Source: CAWGYT01 sp963826795 (GTDB lineage: Bacteria; Planctomycetota; Planctomycetia; Pirellulales; Pirellulaceae). From it: 64,000 nucleotides of DNA. The position numbers were made by a program, and so were the translations under genes. How positions within the stretch are numbered: the stretch's first letter is position 1; the number at the start of each line of letters is the position of its first letter. The DNA lies in contig CAWGYT010000020.1 in assembly GCA_963826795.1 (NCBI GenBank), forward strand, positions 310,001-374,000. The letters run 5' to 3'. A model generated the notes under the pieces. It had not been told where the DNA came from, made no database searches, and saw only the letters and a list, made by a program, of their open reading frames with translations. This document shows, in pieces, positions 35,689-44,654 of the stretch.

Positions 35689-38600
35689 ATGCGCCTGACA
35701 CGGCGATCTCCATTCTCGGCGTTTCTTCCACGCCGTCACAACTCGCCCCATCGCGCGCGGCAAGCTCGCGCTGAAGGTCGATCCATCGCGTGGCGCGGCG
35801 AGCCGCTCGAAAGCCGGATTGTGTTGGCCGCGGAGTTGGTGATCAGCGAATTCATGGCCTCGAACCGCGACACCCTGCGGGATGGCAACGGGGATGCCTC
35901 GGACTGGATCGAACTGTATAACGCTGGCGACGATCCCGCCAGTTTGGGTGACTACTTCCTCACCGACGACGCGGCCAACTTGCGGCGCTGGCGATTTCCG
36001 AACATGTCGCTCGGGCCGCGCGAGTTTCTCGTCGTCTTCGCCAGCGGCAACGGGCAGCCCGATTCGGCTGGGAACCTGCATACCAACTTCGGGCTCGATC
36101 GTGACGGCGAGTTCGTAGCCCTGGTTGAGGGAAATGGAAATCAAATCGTCAGTCAGTATACGTTTGGCCCCCAAACGACCGATGTGGCGTTCGGGATGGG
36201 GCAAGAGTCCACACTTCGTCCTCTGCTGGAGGTTGCGGCCGAGGGCCGGTTACGGATTCCCACCAACGCCGATCAGCCGATCGTCGAGTCGTGGAAGGGC
36301 GCGGCCGCCTTTGATGATTCATCCTGGGACCTGGTCTCCACGGGCGTCGGCTTCGGCGCCCCGGGCGGTCAAACCGATCCCAACAACCTTGCCGTCGGGA
36401 AGAACGTGACGGCATCCGGACCGCTTTGGCCGGGCTTCGTTCCCACACGTCTCACGGACGGCGACCGCGGCACGATTTCGCATCCCGCCGCGCCCGTTCC
36501 GGCCTTCGAGTACGTGATCGACCTCGGGGAGGAGACGGCGTTGGGGCGGATCGAGATCTACAACCGGAATGACGGCTGTTGCCCGGATCGCTTGACCAAC
36601 TACCGCGTGACGGTGCACGACGACGAGGAAGGGAGTCCGGGCCCGCCCGTCTGGACGGCCGAACTGCGGACCGACGGAACGAATTCCGGCGTGGGCGGCG
36701 TCGACGTGGTGACGCCCGAACTGGACCCTTTCGGCGACTTCGCGGGTCGCTACATCACCGTGGCGAAGATCGACGACGGTCAGCAGAATTACTGGCCGCA
36801 GATCGCCGAAGTCGAGGTCTTTCCGTCACTTGGATACGACTCGTGGATCAACACGGACATCGGTGCAGGGATGCAAGGCGAGAACGCGACGGCCTGGTTG
36901 CGGATGCCGTTGACGGTCGATGCCCCGGAAGACTACCAGCAACTGGAATTGTCGCTGCAGTACGATGACGGCTTTGTGGCCTATCTGAACGGCACCGAAT
37001 TGGCGCGCCGCAACGCGCCGGATGGACCGCCGGGCACAACGACCCAGGCCACGGCGACGCATCAAGGGTCCGCCACCGAGACGTTTGAACTGCCAGCCAC
37101 GTTACTGCGTGCGGGTGCCAATCTGTTGGCCATCCAGGGATTGAACCTCAGCGCCGACGACAACGATTTCCTGCTCGTTCCGACACTGCGTGGCCGTCAA
37201 GTCACGGACACCTCGGTCGGATTTCTGCAGGATCCGACGCCCGGCCGATTCAACACCGCGAGTGTGCTCGGCTTCCTGCCTCCGCCCGTGTTGGATGTCA
37301 CGCACGGGCTGTACGAGGAGGCGTTTCAGCTGCGGGTTGATTCTCCCTGGCCCGGTGCGACGTTGGTCTACACGATGGACGGCAGGACGCCCACGCTGAG
37401 CCAAGGGCAGCAAGTGCCGGCGGCGGATCCTCACACGCCCGCCTCCATCACGCTCGACATTGCCGGCACCACGCTGCTTCGAGCCGCGATTTTCCAATCC
37501 GACTATGCACCCTCGTCCGTCGCCACGCAAAGCTACCTCTTTCTGCCTGACATCTTGCAACAACCGGCACGGCCCGCCGATTTGCCAAGTTCGTGGGCCG
37601 GGAATTCGTCGGACTACGAGATGGATCCTGACGTCGTCGACGATCCAGTCTACACGGATCGCTTAATCGAAGGACTGCAGAGCATTCCGACGCTCTCGAT
37701 CGTCACCGATCAAGCGAATCTCTGGGACGCGACCGATGGGATCTACATCAATTCGACTCAGCGCGGCGACGCCTGGGAGCGCCCGATCTCGTTGGAACTG
37801 ATCCAAGCCGACGGCCGCGAGGGTTTTCAGGTCGATGCCGGGCTACGGATGTGGGGCACGGGCTGGGCCCCTCATACGTCCTCGCGAAAGCACTCGTTCC
37901 AACTCAAATTCAAGAGCGAGTATGGGCCTTCCAAGCTGGATTACCCGTTGTTCGCCGATGCGCCGGTCTCGGCATTTGACGACATCGTCTTGCGCGCCCA
38001 GGGCAGCCGCAGTTGGTACGATTTTCGGCAGCCGGACATCGGCCAGTCGCAGTATATTCGAGACACCTGGGCCCGCGACACGGCGCGCGACATGGGCAAG
38101 TTAGAAGGTCACGCCACGTTCGTCCATCTCTACCTGAACGGTCTTTACTGGGGACTCTACAATCCCGTGGAAAGGACCAACGAAAAATTCGCGGAGGAGT
38201 ACCTTGGCGGCGATGCCGAGGACTACGACGTCATCAACAAGCGATCGGGGCAGGCAACTCACGCCACCTCGGGCAATATGACGGCCTGGAACGAGATGCT
38301 GGCTCTGGCCGACGCAGGCCTGGAATCGCCCGAAGCCTACGCCGCGATTCAACAGTACTTGGACGTCGACGACTTCATCGACTACATGCTGATTCAGCAG
38401 TACGCGACCAATCATGACGGTCCGGATCAGGGCGGCAACAACATGCGCGCCTTGCGACGCCGTGACAGTGACGGACGCTTTACGTTTCACGTTTGGGACA
38501 TGGAGTACACGTTCTGGTATCCGGGTGAGCATCGAAATATCGACGGCGATGTGCCCGATTCGCCGATGCGTCTGTTCAGTCGTCTGAGAGAGAACGCCGA

Positions 38601-40737
38601 GTTTCGCTTGCGATTTGCCGATCGTGTGCAGCTCCACTTTTTTGGCGACGGAGCGCTTACCCCAGAGAACGCGGCGGCTCGCTGGCTGGCGCGTGCCAAC
38701 GAGATCGACACGGCGATTATTGGCGAATCCGCCCGCTGGGGCGATGGACGACGCCCTCAGCCCTATACGCGTGACGTCGAATGGGTCGCGGAACGTGATC
38801 GCCTGTTGAACGAGTACTTCCCGGTCCGCACGCAAATCCTGTTGGACCAGTTCCGGCGTGCCGGCCTGTTCCCGGAGGTCGACGCGCCTCAGCTGAGCAC
38901 TTCGTCGGGTACGGTCCCCTCCGGTTTCGAATTAAACATGGACGCCACCGCCGGCTCGGTCTACTACACGCTCGATGGCAGCGATCCGCGGATGCCCGGG
39001 GGCGCCGTCGCGCCGCAGGCCCAGCAGCTGACGCCCCGCCAACCGCTGATCGAGCCCACCAGCGCGGTGCAGTGGGTCGTTCCCCGCGATGGGCAAATGG
39101 ATGCGACGTGGATGAATCCCGACTCGTCCGCCGAGCCTCCCCGCTGGTCGTCGGCCCCGGCCCCGATCGGCTTTGACATTCAGCCGCCCGCGCTAGGTGT
39201 CCCGGTTGGACTGCAGCAAGCCACCGCGACGTTCTCCGAGCGAAACCGATCGGTCGCCCACACAATCGATGGGGACTTGGCGGGCCGAGGCTGGGGCTTC
39301 ACCCAGCCCGTCGATTTTCAAGGCCCCGTGATTCGCGCTCCCGTGGCCGTTTGGGAAACGCAGGAGGATGTCGGCTTCGACCAGGGCACCGAATTGACGT
39401 TTACGATGGTGCACGATTCTCAGACGCGGGCGAACCTGGGACGTTTCCGACTCTCCGTCACCGGCGATCCGCGTGACTCGTTTGCCGATGGCTTGGAATC
39501 CAGTGGGGACGTCACGGCGAACTGGGTCCCCTTGACTGCACTGGAATTCGCTTCGGCCGAGGGCGCCACCTTCACGATCTTGCCGGATCAGTCGATCCTC
39601 GTCGACGGAGGACTGAACCGCAGAGACACGTATACGATCCGCGCGATTTCGACGCTGCCGCAGATCACCGGAGTCCGCTTGGAGACGATCAAAGATACGA
39701 CCCTGCCGGGACGCGGCGGACCGGGGCGTGGCGCCGGAGGAGCCGCTGTGCTATCGGAGTTGCTTGTGACGGCCGCCCCCGCGCACGTCCGAGACCAATT
39801 GATGCCGGAACTGGCCGATGCGGTGGCCGCCGACATTGCCGCCGCCGCCAACCTCGGAGCCGGGGCGTCGCTCTACGTCCGGATCCCGTTTCAAGCGGAG
39901 TCGCTCAACGAGCTGGATCGGCTCACGTTGCAGTTGCAGTTTCCGGACGCGTTTGTCGCCTATCTGAACGGACACGAGGTCGCGCGTTCGGGCGTCGCAG
40001 GCGCGCCAAGGTTTGATTCGACAGCGGAAGTGGATCGACCGCGGAGCGAGATGTTCGAAACCAGCTCGTTCGATGTTTCCGCCGGATTGCCGTGGCTCCA
40101 AGCGGGCGAGAACCTCTTGGCGATTGAAGCCCTGACCCGCTCGGCCGCGTCACCGTCCATGCTGGTCCGGGCACAATTGATCGGCGAGTCGGACTTGGGC
40201 TTGCGTCTGACCGGCGCGGTGTCGCTGCAGGCGCGCACGCAGTTCGACGGAGACTGGAGCGCGCTCCGCGTGGGTAACTATCGCGCGGTGGGCGACCTGA
40301 CGGATGACGGCTTCGTCGACGCGGCCGACATTGACTATCTCTGTCAGACGCTGGCCGCCGGCCAAGCGTCCGCCGACCTCACCGGAGATGGTCTTGTGGA
40401 TCAGGCCGATGTGGATTTCCTGGTGCGTGAGCTGCTCAAGTCACGCCCGGGTGACGCCAACTTGGACGGCGTTTTTGATTCGGCCGATCTGGTGCAGATT
40501 TTCCAACAGGGCGCGTACGAAGATGGCGTTTCCGCTAACTCCGGCTGGGCCGCGGGCGATTGGAACTGCGATCGCGACTTTGACTCCGCGGACCTCGTCG
40601 TCGCTTTCCAAGAAGGTGGCTACGTCGCGCCCCCGGCCCCGGCCGCAAAGCAGGCCCCGTTCCGAGCGGCGATTGCCGCCGCGCTGCTCGACACGTTCCA
40701 GCAGTCAGATCGACGCGATCGTCGCGCCACGTCTTGA
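35689..40737 (+). CDS. Giant CotH kinase / lamin-tail protein with CCPDRL and dockerin-like modules
   Basis: This is a 1682-residue exported protein. The N-terminal region is basic with GEPLESRIVLAA, equivalent to the LEPRxLLA motif of planctomycete surface proteins. In order: lamin-tail domain (about 48-150), CCPDRL galactose-binding-like domain (233-380), a beta domain, a chitobiase/FN3-like domain (530-620, VYTMDGRTP), CotH-like kinase (665-960, SSRKHSFQLKF, YLNGLYWGLYN), a second FN3 piece, a long beta region with further sandwich domains (1120-1530), and two dockerin-like motifs at about 1585-1650 (DANLDGVFDSADLV and DWNCDRDFDSADLV). It has no PEP-CTERM signal. The start is the ATG at 35689 with GGAAAG about 12 bases upstream. 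It is about 70 bases downstream of the PEP-CTERM gene and may be co-transcribed. CotH phosphorylates spore-coat proteins in Bacillus; the substrate here is unknown. Confidence 0.88.
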   Translation: MRLTRRSPFSAFLPRRHNSPHRARQARAEGRSIAWRGEPLESRIVLAAELVISEFMASNRDTLRDGNGDASDWIELYNAGDDPASLGDYFLTDDAANLRRWRFPNMSLGPREFLVVFASGNGQPDSAGNLHTNFGLDRDGEFVALVEGNGNQIVSQYTFGPQTTDVAFGMGQESTLRPLLEVAAEGRLRIPTNADQPIVESWKGAAAFDDSSWDLVSTGVGFGAPGGQTDPNNLAVGKNVTASGPLWPGFVPTRLTDGDRGTISHPAAPVPAFEYVIDLGEETALGRIEIYNRNDGCCPDRLTNYRVTVHDDEEGSPGPPVWTAELRTDGTNSGVGGVDVVTPELDPFGDFAGRYITVAKIDDGQQNYWPQIAEVEVFPSLGYDSWINTDIGAGMQGENATAWLRMPLTVDAPEDYQQLELSLQYDDGFVAYLNGTELARRNAPDGPPGTTTQATATHQGSATETFELPATLLRAGANLLAIQGLNLSADDNDFLLVPTLRGRQVTDTSVGFLQDPTPGRFNTASVLGFLPPPVLDVTHGLYEEAFQLRVDSPWPGATLVYTMDGRTPTLSQGQQVPAADPHTPASITLDIAGTTLLRAAIFQSDYAPSSVATQSYLFLPDILQQPARPADLPSSWAGNSSDYEMDPDVVDDPVYTDRLIEGLQSIPTLSIVTDQANLWDATDGIYINSTQRGDAWERPISLELIQADGREGFQVDAGLRMWGTGWAPHTSSRKHSFQLKFKSEYGPSKLDYPLFADAPVSAFDDIVLRAQGSRSWYDFRQPDIGQSQYIRDTWARDTARDMGKLEGHATFVHLYLNGLYWGLYNPVERTNEKFAEEYLGGDAEDYDVINKRSGQATHATSGNMTAWNEMLALADAGLESPEAYAAIQQYLDVDDFIDYMLIQQYATNHDGPDQGGNNMRALRRRDSDGRFTFHVWDMEYTFWYPGEHRNIDGDVPDSPMRLFSRLRENAEFRLRFADRVQLHFFGDGALTPENAAARWLARANEIDTAIIGESARWGDGRRPQPYTRDVEWVAERDRLLNEYFPVRTQILLDQFRRAGLFPEVDAPQLSTSSGTVPSGFELNMDATAGSVYYTLDGSDPRMPGGAVAPQAQQLTPRQPLIEPTSAVQWVVPRDGQMDATWMNPDSSAEPPRWSSAPAPIGFDIQPPALGVPVGLQQATATFSERNRSVAHTIDGDLAGRGWGFTQPVDFQGPVIRAPVAVWETQEDVGFDQGTELTFTMVHDSQTRANLGRFRLSVTGDPRDSFADGLESSGDVTANWVPLTALEFASAEGATFTILPDQSILVDGGLNRRDTYTIRAISTLPQITGVRLETIKDTTLPGRGGPGRGAGGAAVLSELLVTAAPAHVRDQLMPELADAVAADIAAAANLGAGASLYVRIPFQAESLNELDRLTLQLQFPDAFVAYLNGHEVARSGVAGAPRFDSTAEVDRPRSEMFETSSFDVSAGLPWLQAGENLLAIEALTRSAASPSMLVRAQLIGESDLGLRLTGAVSLQARTQFDGDWSALRVGNYRAVGDLTDDGFVDAADIDYLCQTLAAGQASADLTGDGLVDQADVDFLVRELLKSRPGDANLDGVFDSADLVQIFQQGAYEDGVSANSGWAAGDWNCDRDFDSADLVVAFQEGGYVAPPAPAAKQAPFRAAIAAALLDTFQQSDRRDRRATS

Positions 40738-40818
40738 TCCACCGTCGGAAGACGCCCGGCAGGGCCCGCGCGGCGCGTCGTGGACTGGCCCCCCCTGGTA
40801 GTGTGAATTAGAAAGCCT

Positions 40819-40824
40819 TATAAT
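40819..40824 (+). promoter_or_regulatory. Candidate -10 element of the lipoprotein gene
   Basis: TATAAT lies about 117 bases upstream of the TTG start of the small lipoprotein gene. The -35 region (about 40796-40801, TGGTAG) is weak, so this is a consensus -10 match only. Confidence 0.35.
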
Positions 40825-40940
40825 GGCGTCAACGGGAGTCGAGCTCCCGCCGAAACGGAGTGAACAGCAAGCGGAATGACGCGCCCGAGGGAGGTTCCAT
40901 CGGGTACAAGCTTGTGGCCTATAGAAACGAGGATGAGATC

Positions 40941-41147
40941 TTGAAATTTACAAAATGGTTGATGGTCTTGGTGTGCTGCTTCGGACTGACACTCGGCTGT
41001 AAGAAGGCAGAAGAGGCCACCAAGGATGCCGGAGCGGCCGTTGGGACTGCGGCGGAAGACACGATGGACGCCGCCGAAGATGCTGGCGAAGACGTCAAAG
41101 ACGCTGCAACCGACGCCGTGGACGCCGTCGAAGACGAGCTGCCCTAG
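40941..41147 (+). CDS. Small acidic repeat lipoprotein
   Basis: This 68-residue exported lipoprotein has a signal with lipobox LTLGC (Cys at residue 20). The mature part is a short Ala/Asp/Glu/Val-rich helix with repeated A-x-D-A-x-E-D units (DAGAAVGTAAEDTMDAAEDA), which would be an amphipathic or coiled-coil helix. The start is the TTG at 40941, giving KFTKWLMVLVCCFGLTLGC directly; the frame stays open to a GTG at 40860, but that longer form has no signal. Small Ala/Glu-rich lipoproteins like this may be membrane spacers or stress proteins of the entericidin type; the function is unknown. A strong hairpin follows at 41167, 20 bases after the stop. Confidence 0.65.
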   Translation: MKFTKWLMVLVCCFGLTLGCKKAEEATKDAGAAVGTAAEDTMDAAEDAGEDVKDAATDAVDAVEDELP

Positions 41148-41166
41148 TTCCTAGGGAAATTCCCAC

Positions 41167-41286
41167 CGGGAGGGCGAGGGTCCCGCCGAGCCGCAAGATG
41201 CAAGTGCGTGCGGCTCGGCGGGAGCCTCGCCCTCCCGTGTTTCAATTGCGCCCTCCCGTGTTTCAATTGCGCCCTCCCGTTTTGGA
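41167..41286. repeat. Large hairpin repeat and 21-bp tandem repeat
   Basis: A 29-bp inverted repeat beginning CGGGAGGGCGAGG (41167-41195 and 41209-41237; 28 of 29 positions pair) has a 13-base loop. It ends within a tandem array of CGCCCTCCCGTGTTTCAATT plus G with period 21 up to about 41280. It may act as a terminator for the lipoprotein gene, but the T-run is poor and related hairpins occur at 9408. Confidence 0.7.
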
Positions 41287-41312
41287 TCACGCCCTTCGCT
41301 TATTTCGGGTCC

Positions 41313-42834
41313 TTAGGGCGTGTCATCGGGCGGCGACCAGGGCGTCGGTCCGTTGGGGAGCGGGCGGAGGAACTTGGCACCCACCTCGGTGTACCAGCCG
41401 TGCAAATCGGCTCGCAATCGATTGACGCGGTCGGGTTCTTGGGTCGCCAGGTCGTGCTGCTCGCCGATATCGGCCGCCAGGTTGTAGAGCTCAACGCGAC
41501 CGTCTTCCAAGCGTTCGAGCAGCTTCCAGTCTCCCTGGCGAACGGCGCCGCCGGGGAAACCTCCTTGGTTCGAATAGTGCGGATAGTGCCAATACAGGGC
41601 GCGACGCTGGAGACTCGCGGATCCTTTCAAGAGAGGGACCAAGCTGACGCCATCGAGGTGCTGGTCAGGCCGCGGGGGTGCACCGGCCATTTCGAGCACG
41701 GTCGGATAGAAGTCGGTGCTGATGACCGGTTCGTCACAGCGACTCGCCGGCTTGGTGACGGATGGCCAGCGAATCAAGAACGGCTCGCGGATCCCGCCTT
41801 CATACAGCCATCCTTTGCCTGCGCAGCGGCAAATTCGATGTGGGACTGCCCTCGGAAGTGCTCAACCCGCCGTTGTCCGACATGAAGACGACGACCGTCT
41901 GCTGCGTGAGCCCGAGTTCATCCAGCTGATCCAAGACCGTTCCCACAGCCTGATCCATTGCCTCGACCATCGCCGCATAGACGGCGTGCCGCTGGGTGAT
42001 CCGGACCCGCCGTGGCTCGTCGATCGGCAGATTCTGTTGCTCGTCCGCGAACTCGTCCGCCACCGCCGGAAGCTCCGCCAACTTCGCTTGATATTTCGCG
42101 AGCAAATCGGGTCGTGCCATGAGCGGCGTGTGCACCGAGTAGAACGCCAGGTACGCCAGGAACGGCTGGTCGCGGTGGTCTTCGAGAAAGTGATTCGTCT
42201 CGCGAGCCAGCCGGTCGGGCAGGTGCTCTCCCTGCGGACCGTCGGTGAGTCGAGGGTTTCCGTAGGGCGAGAAATAGCGACTCCCGCCATAGGGGCCGCC
42301 GCGATCGATTCCCCCTCGATTCACATCAAACCCCTGTGCTTCCGGCCAAAACACCTCCGTCGGGCCCAGGTGCCATTTGCCGGCGAAGAAGGTCGCGTAC
42401 CCTCGCGACTTGAGGGCTTCCGCCAGGGTCAACTCCTCCAGCGGCATGCGATCGTTCAGTTCAGCCGGCAAGAAGCGTCCTGCGCGGCGGCCCGAAAAAT
42501 AGTTCGTCGCCCCAACGCGTGTCGGGTACTTCCCAGTCAGGATGCTGTAACGCGTCGGGCTGCAAACGGGGTTCGCGGCATAACCGTTGGTGAACCGCAT
42601 CCCGGTACTGGCAAGTCGTGCAATATTCGGCGTTTCGTAGAACGTTTCCGGATGATTACAGCTGACGTCCATGTAGCCGAGGTCATCGACCAGAAAAAAG
42701 ACAAAGTTGGGAGGTCGCGAGGGTTCGGCGGCCGATCCGCGCGCTGCGATCGCCAGCAAGGCAAGCCCAATGAATCGCAAGACCATCCGCGGGATCGTTT
42801 CTCGCCAGCGCGTCGGTTGATTGTGATATCGCAT
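41313..42834 (-). CDS. Arylsulfatase-type sulfatase, one frameshift
   Basis: The product is about 506 residues, type I formylglycine sulfatase. The start at 42834 (GAGGA upstream) gives a signal peptide (LRFIGLALLAIAARG). FVFFLVDDLGYMD carries the metal-binding Asp pair, and the active-site Cys for formylglycine is in the motif C-S-P-T-R. GKWHLG, HTPLM and DNGG follow. The frame shifts at about 41818-41826 where two bases (GC) appear to be missing; AGKGWLYEGG would follow, and the C-terminal half continues as REPFLIRWPSVT, with STDFYPTVLEMAG and LYNLAADIGEQHDLA. It is probably exported and acts on sulfated polysaccharides. The formylglycine would be installed by an FGE-type enzyme; an FGE-like lipoprotein is at 25676. 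Confidence 0.9.
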
Positions 42835-43144
42835 CAGATCCTCGTCACTCTGTTCCACGAGCGTCACTGTCAGCTGGCACTGGCAGCTGCAACTGCCACC
42901 GTCGGCTGTCAGCCTTCGCGGTCCGCTGCCACGGGCGTGCTCTGAACGTGAAATGTACCCGATCCGCGCGCTGCCTGCCCAAGGCGTGTCCAGCGCCCAC
43001 CGATTTTGAATCAAATCGCCTTTCACCACGGCCAAACATCGATTACGATCCGCCGCCCGAGTTGGGCGCGGACGGGCGTTGAAATCCGGCGCACCGGCTC
43101 GCGTTTTCGTGCTCCCCTTCGACGAAAGGAAAGGATCTGCCCCC
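42835..43144. other. Intergenic region between divergent sulfatase and small gene
   Basis: This 310-base stretch separates the sulfatase start (minus strand) from the small gene at 43145. It includes an imperfect tract of CTGGCAGCTGCAACTGCC-type sequence near 42870-42895 but no gene. Promoters for both flanking genes are expected here; none was convincing by eye. Confidence 0.5.
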
Positions 43145-43294
43145 ATGTCAACGGAATCCGAACAAGGCCCGAACTTGAAACTCTCGCCCGAGGAAGCTCG
43201 GATGATCATGAAGGCGATTGAGGACATCGAGCGAGAGGAAGCGATCCAACAGGAGCGACTGCGGTCGCAGCAGGCCTCGCCCCCAACCCGTTGA
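43145..43294 (+). CDS. Small hypothetical protein
   Basis: This 49-residue soluble protein is mostly helical and charged (LSPEEARMIMKAIEDIEREE) with a Gln/Ser/Pro-rich end. No signal peptide, metal motif or membrane segment is seen. The ATG at 43145 follows GGAAAGGA about 13 bases upstream, which supports translation. The frame is open from further upstream, but the MSTESEQ start is the best supported. It lies between the sulfatase and the acyltransferase, which are both on the other strand, so it is a single-gene unit. The function is unknown. Confidence 0.5.
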   Translation: MSTESEQGPNLKLSPEEARMIMKAIEDIEREEAIQQERLRSQQASPPTR

Positions 43295-43365
43295 AGCGGA
43301 CGTCGTATCACGCGGTTGTTCGCGAATGCGATCGCCCCCGCGGCGGACGCGATCAGCACAAAACC

Positions 43366-44442
43366 TCACGCGCGACGGCGGTGGTCGGCGGCGATCGTCG
43401 CCAGTTGAGGGCGCACCCGCGGCCGCACCCGCGGCCGCTCGACGCGAAGCAGGCGTGCGAAGGTCTGCCCGGCCAAGATCGACGCCGAGAAGGCGACGCC
43501 GCCGAGCAGTAATTTGGCCAGCGCGCTGGGGGGATCGAGAAGCTGAAAGATGAGCTCGACGACCAGCCCATGCACGAGAAATGTTTCGTAGGAAATCGCA
43601 CTAAAGCCGACCAGGTAGTTCCGCAACCCAAGTTGACGTCCGTGGCCGCTGGCCTGGAACGCCAGGATCACGAGGCCGCCGTAGCCCAGCAACGAGCAAG
43701 GGTTGTTGAGAAGTCTTCCCTGACTTCCACCAAAGTGAGCCAGCGCGACGGTCATCACCAGGCCCAGCGCCGTCCACGGCAGGATGTGCCGGCCGGGCAG
43801 TTGCCAAAATGCCTTGCCGGTGCCGACGAATCGCTTCGCGGCGACCATCCCGAGCGCAAACTCCCAGAGATAGACGATGCAGGAACTGGAAAGCACACGT
43901 TCGTCGCTGTGGTGCGAGACGATCGTCAGCGTCATGAACGCGAGGGATATCACGCACGCTCCGCTCAGGAAACGCCTCGGGCCCCAACGGGTCAAGGCCG
44001 AGTCCAAGCCAGGAAAAATTAGATAAAACTGAATGATGGTCGACATGAACCACAACGGATAGCCGAAGCTGGTGATGATCGACTCGTCGAACATTTTGAA
44101 TAGCAGAAGATGTCCGAGATAGGCGTAGAGTCCATCCGAGCGGTAGAGCGGACAGCCCAGGTTCAGCAGGAAAACCAGGGTGACGAATCCGAAGTAGGGA
44201 ATCAACACTTTCTGCAAGCGACGCGTGTAGAAGGTCCGGTAGGATTGTGGCGAACCCGAGAGGGCCAAACCGAACCCTGACAGAAACAGGAAGGCATGGA
44301 CCCCGGCCCCGCCGAACGCCAGCAGCGAGCCCCACGCGCCCATCTCTCGGGCGAACGGCTGCAGGCAGTGGAAGGCGACGATCGTCGTCATCGCGAAGCC
44401 GCGGGCGAAATCCAGAAACGCGATTCGCGGAGAATTTTCCAT
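43366..44442 (-). CDS. Membrane acyltransferase (acyltransferase 3 family)
   Basis: This 358-residue integral membrane protein has about ten hydrophobic helices. The family motif is present at the start: FLDFARGFAMTTIVAFHCLQPF, with the conserved His of the R-x10-H arrangement, then HAFLFLSGFGLAL and YTRRLQKVLIPY. Proteins of this family (OafA/NodX-like) transfer acyl groups to sugars of surface polysaccharides, lipids or peptidoglycan. The C-terminus is a Lys/Arg-rich tail (VERPRVRPRVRPQL), produced from a short direct repeat (CGGCCGCACCCGCGGCCGC) near 43420. The start is the ATG at 44442. The gene is divergent from the MutS-like gene, with 212 bases between. Confidence 0.85.
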   Translation of the reverse strand: MENSPRIAFLDFARGFAMTTIVAFHCLQPFAREMGAWGSLLAFGGAGVHAFLFLSGFGLALSGSPQSYRTFYTRRLQKVLIPYFGFVTLVFLLNLGCPLYRSDGLYAYLGHLLLFKMFDESIITSFGYPLWFMSTIIQFYLIFPGLDSALTRWGPRRFLSGACVISLAFMTLTIVSHHSDERVLSSSCIVYLWEFALGMVAAKRFVGTGKAFWQLPGRHILPWTALGLVMTVALAHFGGSQGRLLNNPCSLLGYGGLVILAFQASGHGRQLGLRNYLVGFSAISYETFLVHGLVVELIFQLLDPPSALAKLLLGGVAFSASILAGQTFARLLRVERPRVRPRVRPQLATIAADHRRRA

Positions 44443-44536
44443 GGCGGCCCGAGTCTGACCCTGGCGTGATTGGCTTCTGGCCGCGTGGGGCCACTCTTCA
44501 CGGGCGGAGACGGATACAGCAGCCCCCTGCGCCGAC

Positions 44537-44542
44537 TATAAT
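44537..44542 (+). promoter_or_regulatory. Candidate -10 element of the MutS-like gene
   Basis: A perfect TATAAT lies about 113 bases before the MutS-like start. An 18-base spacer upstream leads to GATACA (three matches to the -35 consensus). This is the best promoter candidate for this gene, but it is only a consensus match. Confidence 0.35.
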
Positions 44543-44654
44543 TAGGGCCCTGCCCACGTTCCAGCTCCAAACCTGCCGCTTGGAACCAACGCTCGCGTGC
44601 CAAGAGGGGTTGATCGGATTGTGCGATCTCCACTCCTTGCAGAGGAAGCTCCGC

